DNA from: CAZGSG01 sp964528095
Lineage (GTDB): Bacteria > Bacteroidota > Bacteroidia > Chitinophagales > Chitinophagaceae
Assembly (NCBI GenBank): GCA_964528095.1
Contig: CAZGSG010000395.1
Coordinates: forward strand, 1-5,283
Reading direction: 5' to 3'
DNA length: 5,283 nucleotides
The notes beneath the pieces are model-generated. The model searched no databases. It was not told where the DNA came from and worked only from the letters and a program-made list of their open reading frames with translations. Position numbers and translations under genes: made by a program. This document shows, in pieces, positions 4,252-5,283 of this stretch (positions within the stretch are counted from its first letter, which is position 1; each line of letters opens with the position of its first letter).

Positions 4252-5283
4252 TTAACTCACCGCCTGTGCCATCAATCGTTTTCCTTTTTCTATCGCATCA
4301 TCGATGCTACCTACCAGGTTGAATGCCGCTTCAGGATATTCATCCACTTCACCATCCATGATCATATTGAATCCACGGATCGTTTCTTCGATCGGAACCA
4401 GTACGCCTTTCAAACCGGTGAACGCTTCTGCTACGTGGAATGGCTGCGATAAGAAACGTTGTACTTTTCTTGCACGGCTTACTACCAGTTTATCATCATC
4501 ACTCAATTCATCCAAACCAAGGATTGCGATGATATCCTGTAATTCTTTATAACGTTGCAGCATCAGTTTTACCTTATTTGCACAATTGTAATGTGCATCT
4601 CCCACGATAAGTGGCGTAAGGATACGTGATGTTGAGTCAAGCGGATCCACTGCCGGATAGATACCCAAGTCAGCGATCTTACGTGACAATACCGTAGTAG
4701 CATCAAGGTGAGCGAAAGTTGTCGCGGGAGCCGGATCGGTCAGGTCATCCGCAGGTACATATACCGCCTGTACGGAAGTGATCGAACCATTTTTTGTAGA
4801 AGTGATACGTTCCTGCATGATACCCATTTCAGTTGCCAGTGTAGGCTGGTACCCCACCGCTGATGGCATACGACCCAACAAGGCTGACACCTCTGATCCC
4901 GCCTGGGTGAAACGGAAGATATTGTCTACGAAGAACAGGATGTCACGGCCTTTGCCCTGTCCATCTCCATCACGGTAATATTCCGCGATCGTCAGACCAG
5001 AAAGCGCCACCCTTGCACGTGCGCCGGGAGGTTCATTCATCTGTCCGAATACGAAGGTCGCTTTAGAATCTGCCAGTTCTTTCATATCCACTTTAGACAG
5101 GTCCCATCCGCCTTCTTCCATACTATGTTTAAACGCATCGCCATATTTCATGATGCCTGCCTTGGTCATTTCACGCATCAGGTCATTTCCTTCAAGTGGT
5201 CTTTCTCCCACACCCGTTAATATGTATACTCCTGCCTATGCTGTCGCTATGTTATTTATTAATTCCAGGCTACACAATATCTT
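4252..5283 (-). CDS. atpD: F1F0 ATP synthase beta subunit, 5' partial, with in-frame TAG near the window edge
   Basis: The catalytic beta subunit of F1, here about the C-terminal two thirds; the N-terminal barrel and most of the P-loop lie outside the window. The stop is TAA at 4252-4254. Conserved parts run in order: GVGER with the catalytic glutamate (5203-5205), EGNDL, FVFGQMNEPPGARARVALSG, the Walker B strand ILFFVDNIFRF, GSEVSALLGRMPSAVGYQPTL, VYVPADDLTDPAPATTFAHLD, GIYPAVDPLDSTSR, and DELSDDD in the C-terminal gamma-contacting helices (DELSEED in E. coli). Everything from 4252 to about 5193 looks intact and functional. A GTG at 5209-5211 is not the true start: it encodes the valine of the conserved GVGER, and the family match continues upstream of it. 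In that upstream part an in-frame TAG (5236-5238) falls where relatives have His. I believe the living gene is uninterrupted and that the edge sequence is faulty, but this cannot be proved here. atpC follows 61 bp downstream. Confidence 0.93.
5194..5283 (-). other. Anomalous edge segment of atpD (in-register but degraded)
   Basis: Read on the minus strand, the last 90 bp stay in frame with the beta family and show no net insertion or deletion. ELINNIA and GVGER are preserved, and K (5281-5283) falls at the Walker A lysine. Against the usual family pattern (K-T-V-L-I-x-E before LINNIA, K-A-H-G-G after it, and GER-T-R-EGND later), the segment has Ile for the Walker A Thr, TAG (5236-5238) for His, Ala for Gly, and Pro-Leu for Thr-Arg after GER. 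All four Ile codons here are ATA, against one in 19 in the rest of the gene. I judge this a probable sequence-quality artefact at a contig end. Confidence 0.6.

Noticed and set aside
5209..5211. GTG as the start codon of atpD
   Set aside because: It encodes the conserved valine of GVGER in the middle of the nucleotide-binding domain, and the family match continues in frame upstream of it.
5236..5238. TAG read as a sense codon (recoding or alternative genetic code)
   Set aside because: The stop sits among many other disruptive substitutions including the Walker A Thr, and the intact genes here need no reassignment. Error or decay is simpler.

Overview
The window looks like an ordinary chromosomal stretch from a Bacteroidota bacterium, most likely of the Chitinophagaceae/Sphingobacteriia type. 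The grounds are the protein families present (a YqgE/AlgH protein, a DUF4197 lipoprotein, a short F1 epsilon subunit encoded right after beta), the lack of Shine-Dalgarno sequences, A/T-rich leaders, and a TAnnTTTG-type -7 box. The family placement is inferred from remembered family features, not from a search.

Layout. Positions 1-216 hold no gene. A two-membrane-segment sensor histidine kinase runs leftward (217-1569, GTG start). A 359-bp divergent intergenic region (1570-1928) holds candidate promoters for both flanking genes and two inverted repeats. Rightward come a YqgE/AlgH family protein (1929-2480), a DUF4197 lipoprotein 38 bp later (2519-3247), a terminator-like hairpin (3264-3297), and a small RDD-family membrane protein (3333-3779). 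A 147-bp convergent region follows, with a clear leftward terminator (3797-3827) and a second hairpin (3852-3876). The right end is a leftward ATP synthase pair: atpC (epsilon, 3927-4190) after atpD (beta, 4252 to the right edge, 5' end outside the window).

Functionally the genes fall into three units: an envelope-sensing kinase with no response regulator in view, a probable AlgH-DUF4197 transcription unit followed by the RDD gene, and the distal end of an atpD-atpC operon. I see no mobile element, CRISPR array, tRNA, rRNA or toxin/defence system, and no convincing new system.

The one striking anomaly is at the right edge. For about 90 bp atpD stays in perfect register with the beta-subunit family but carries an in-frame TAG, a lost Walker A threonine, several changes at conserved positions, and a switch of isoleucine codons from 18 of 19 ATC to 4 of 4 ATA. 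Many of the inferred base changes are A/C or G/T transversions. My preferred reading is low-quality sequence at a contig end; real gene decay or a chimeric join are the alternatives.
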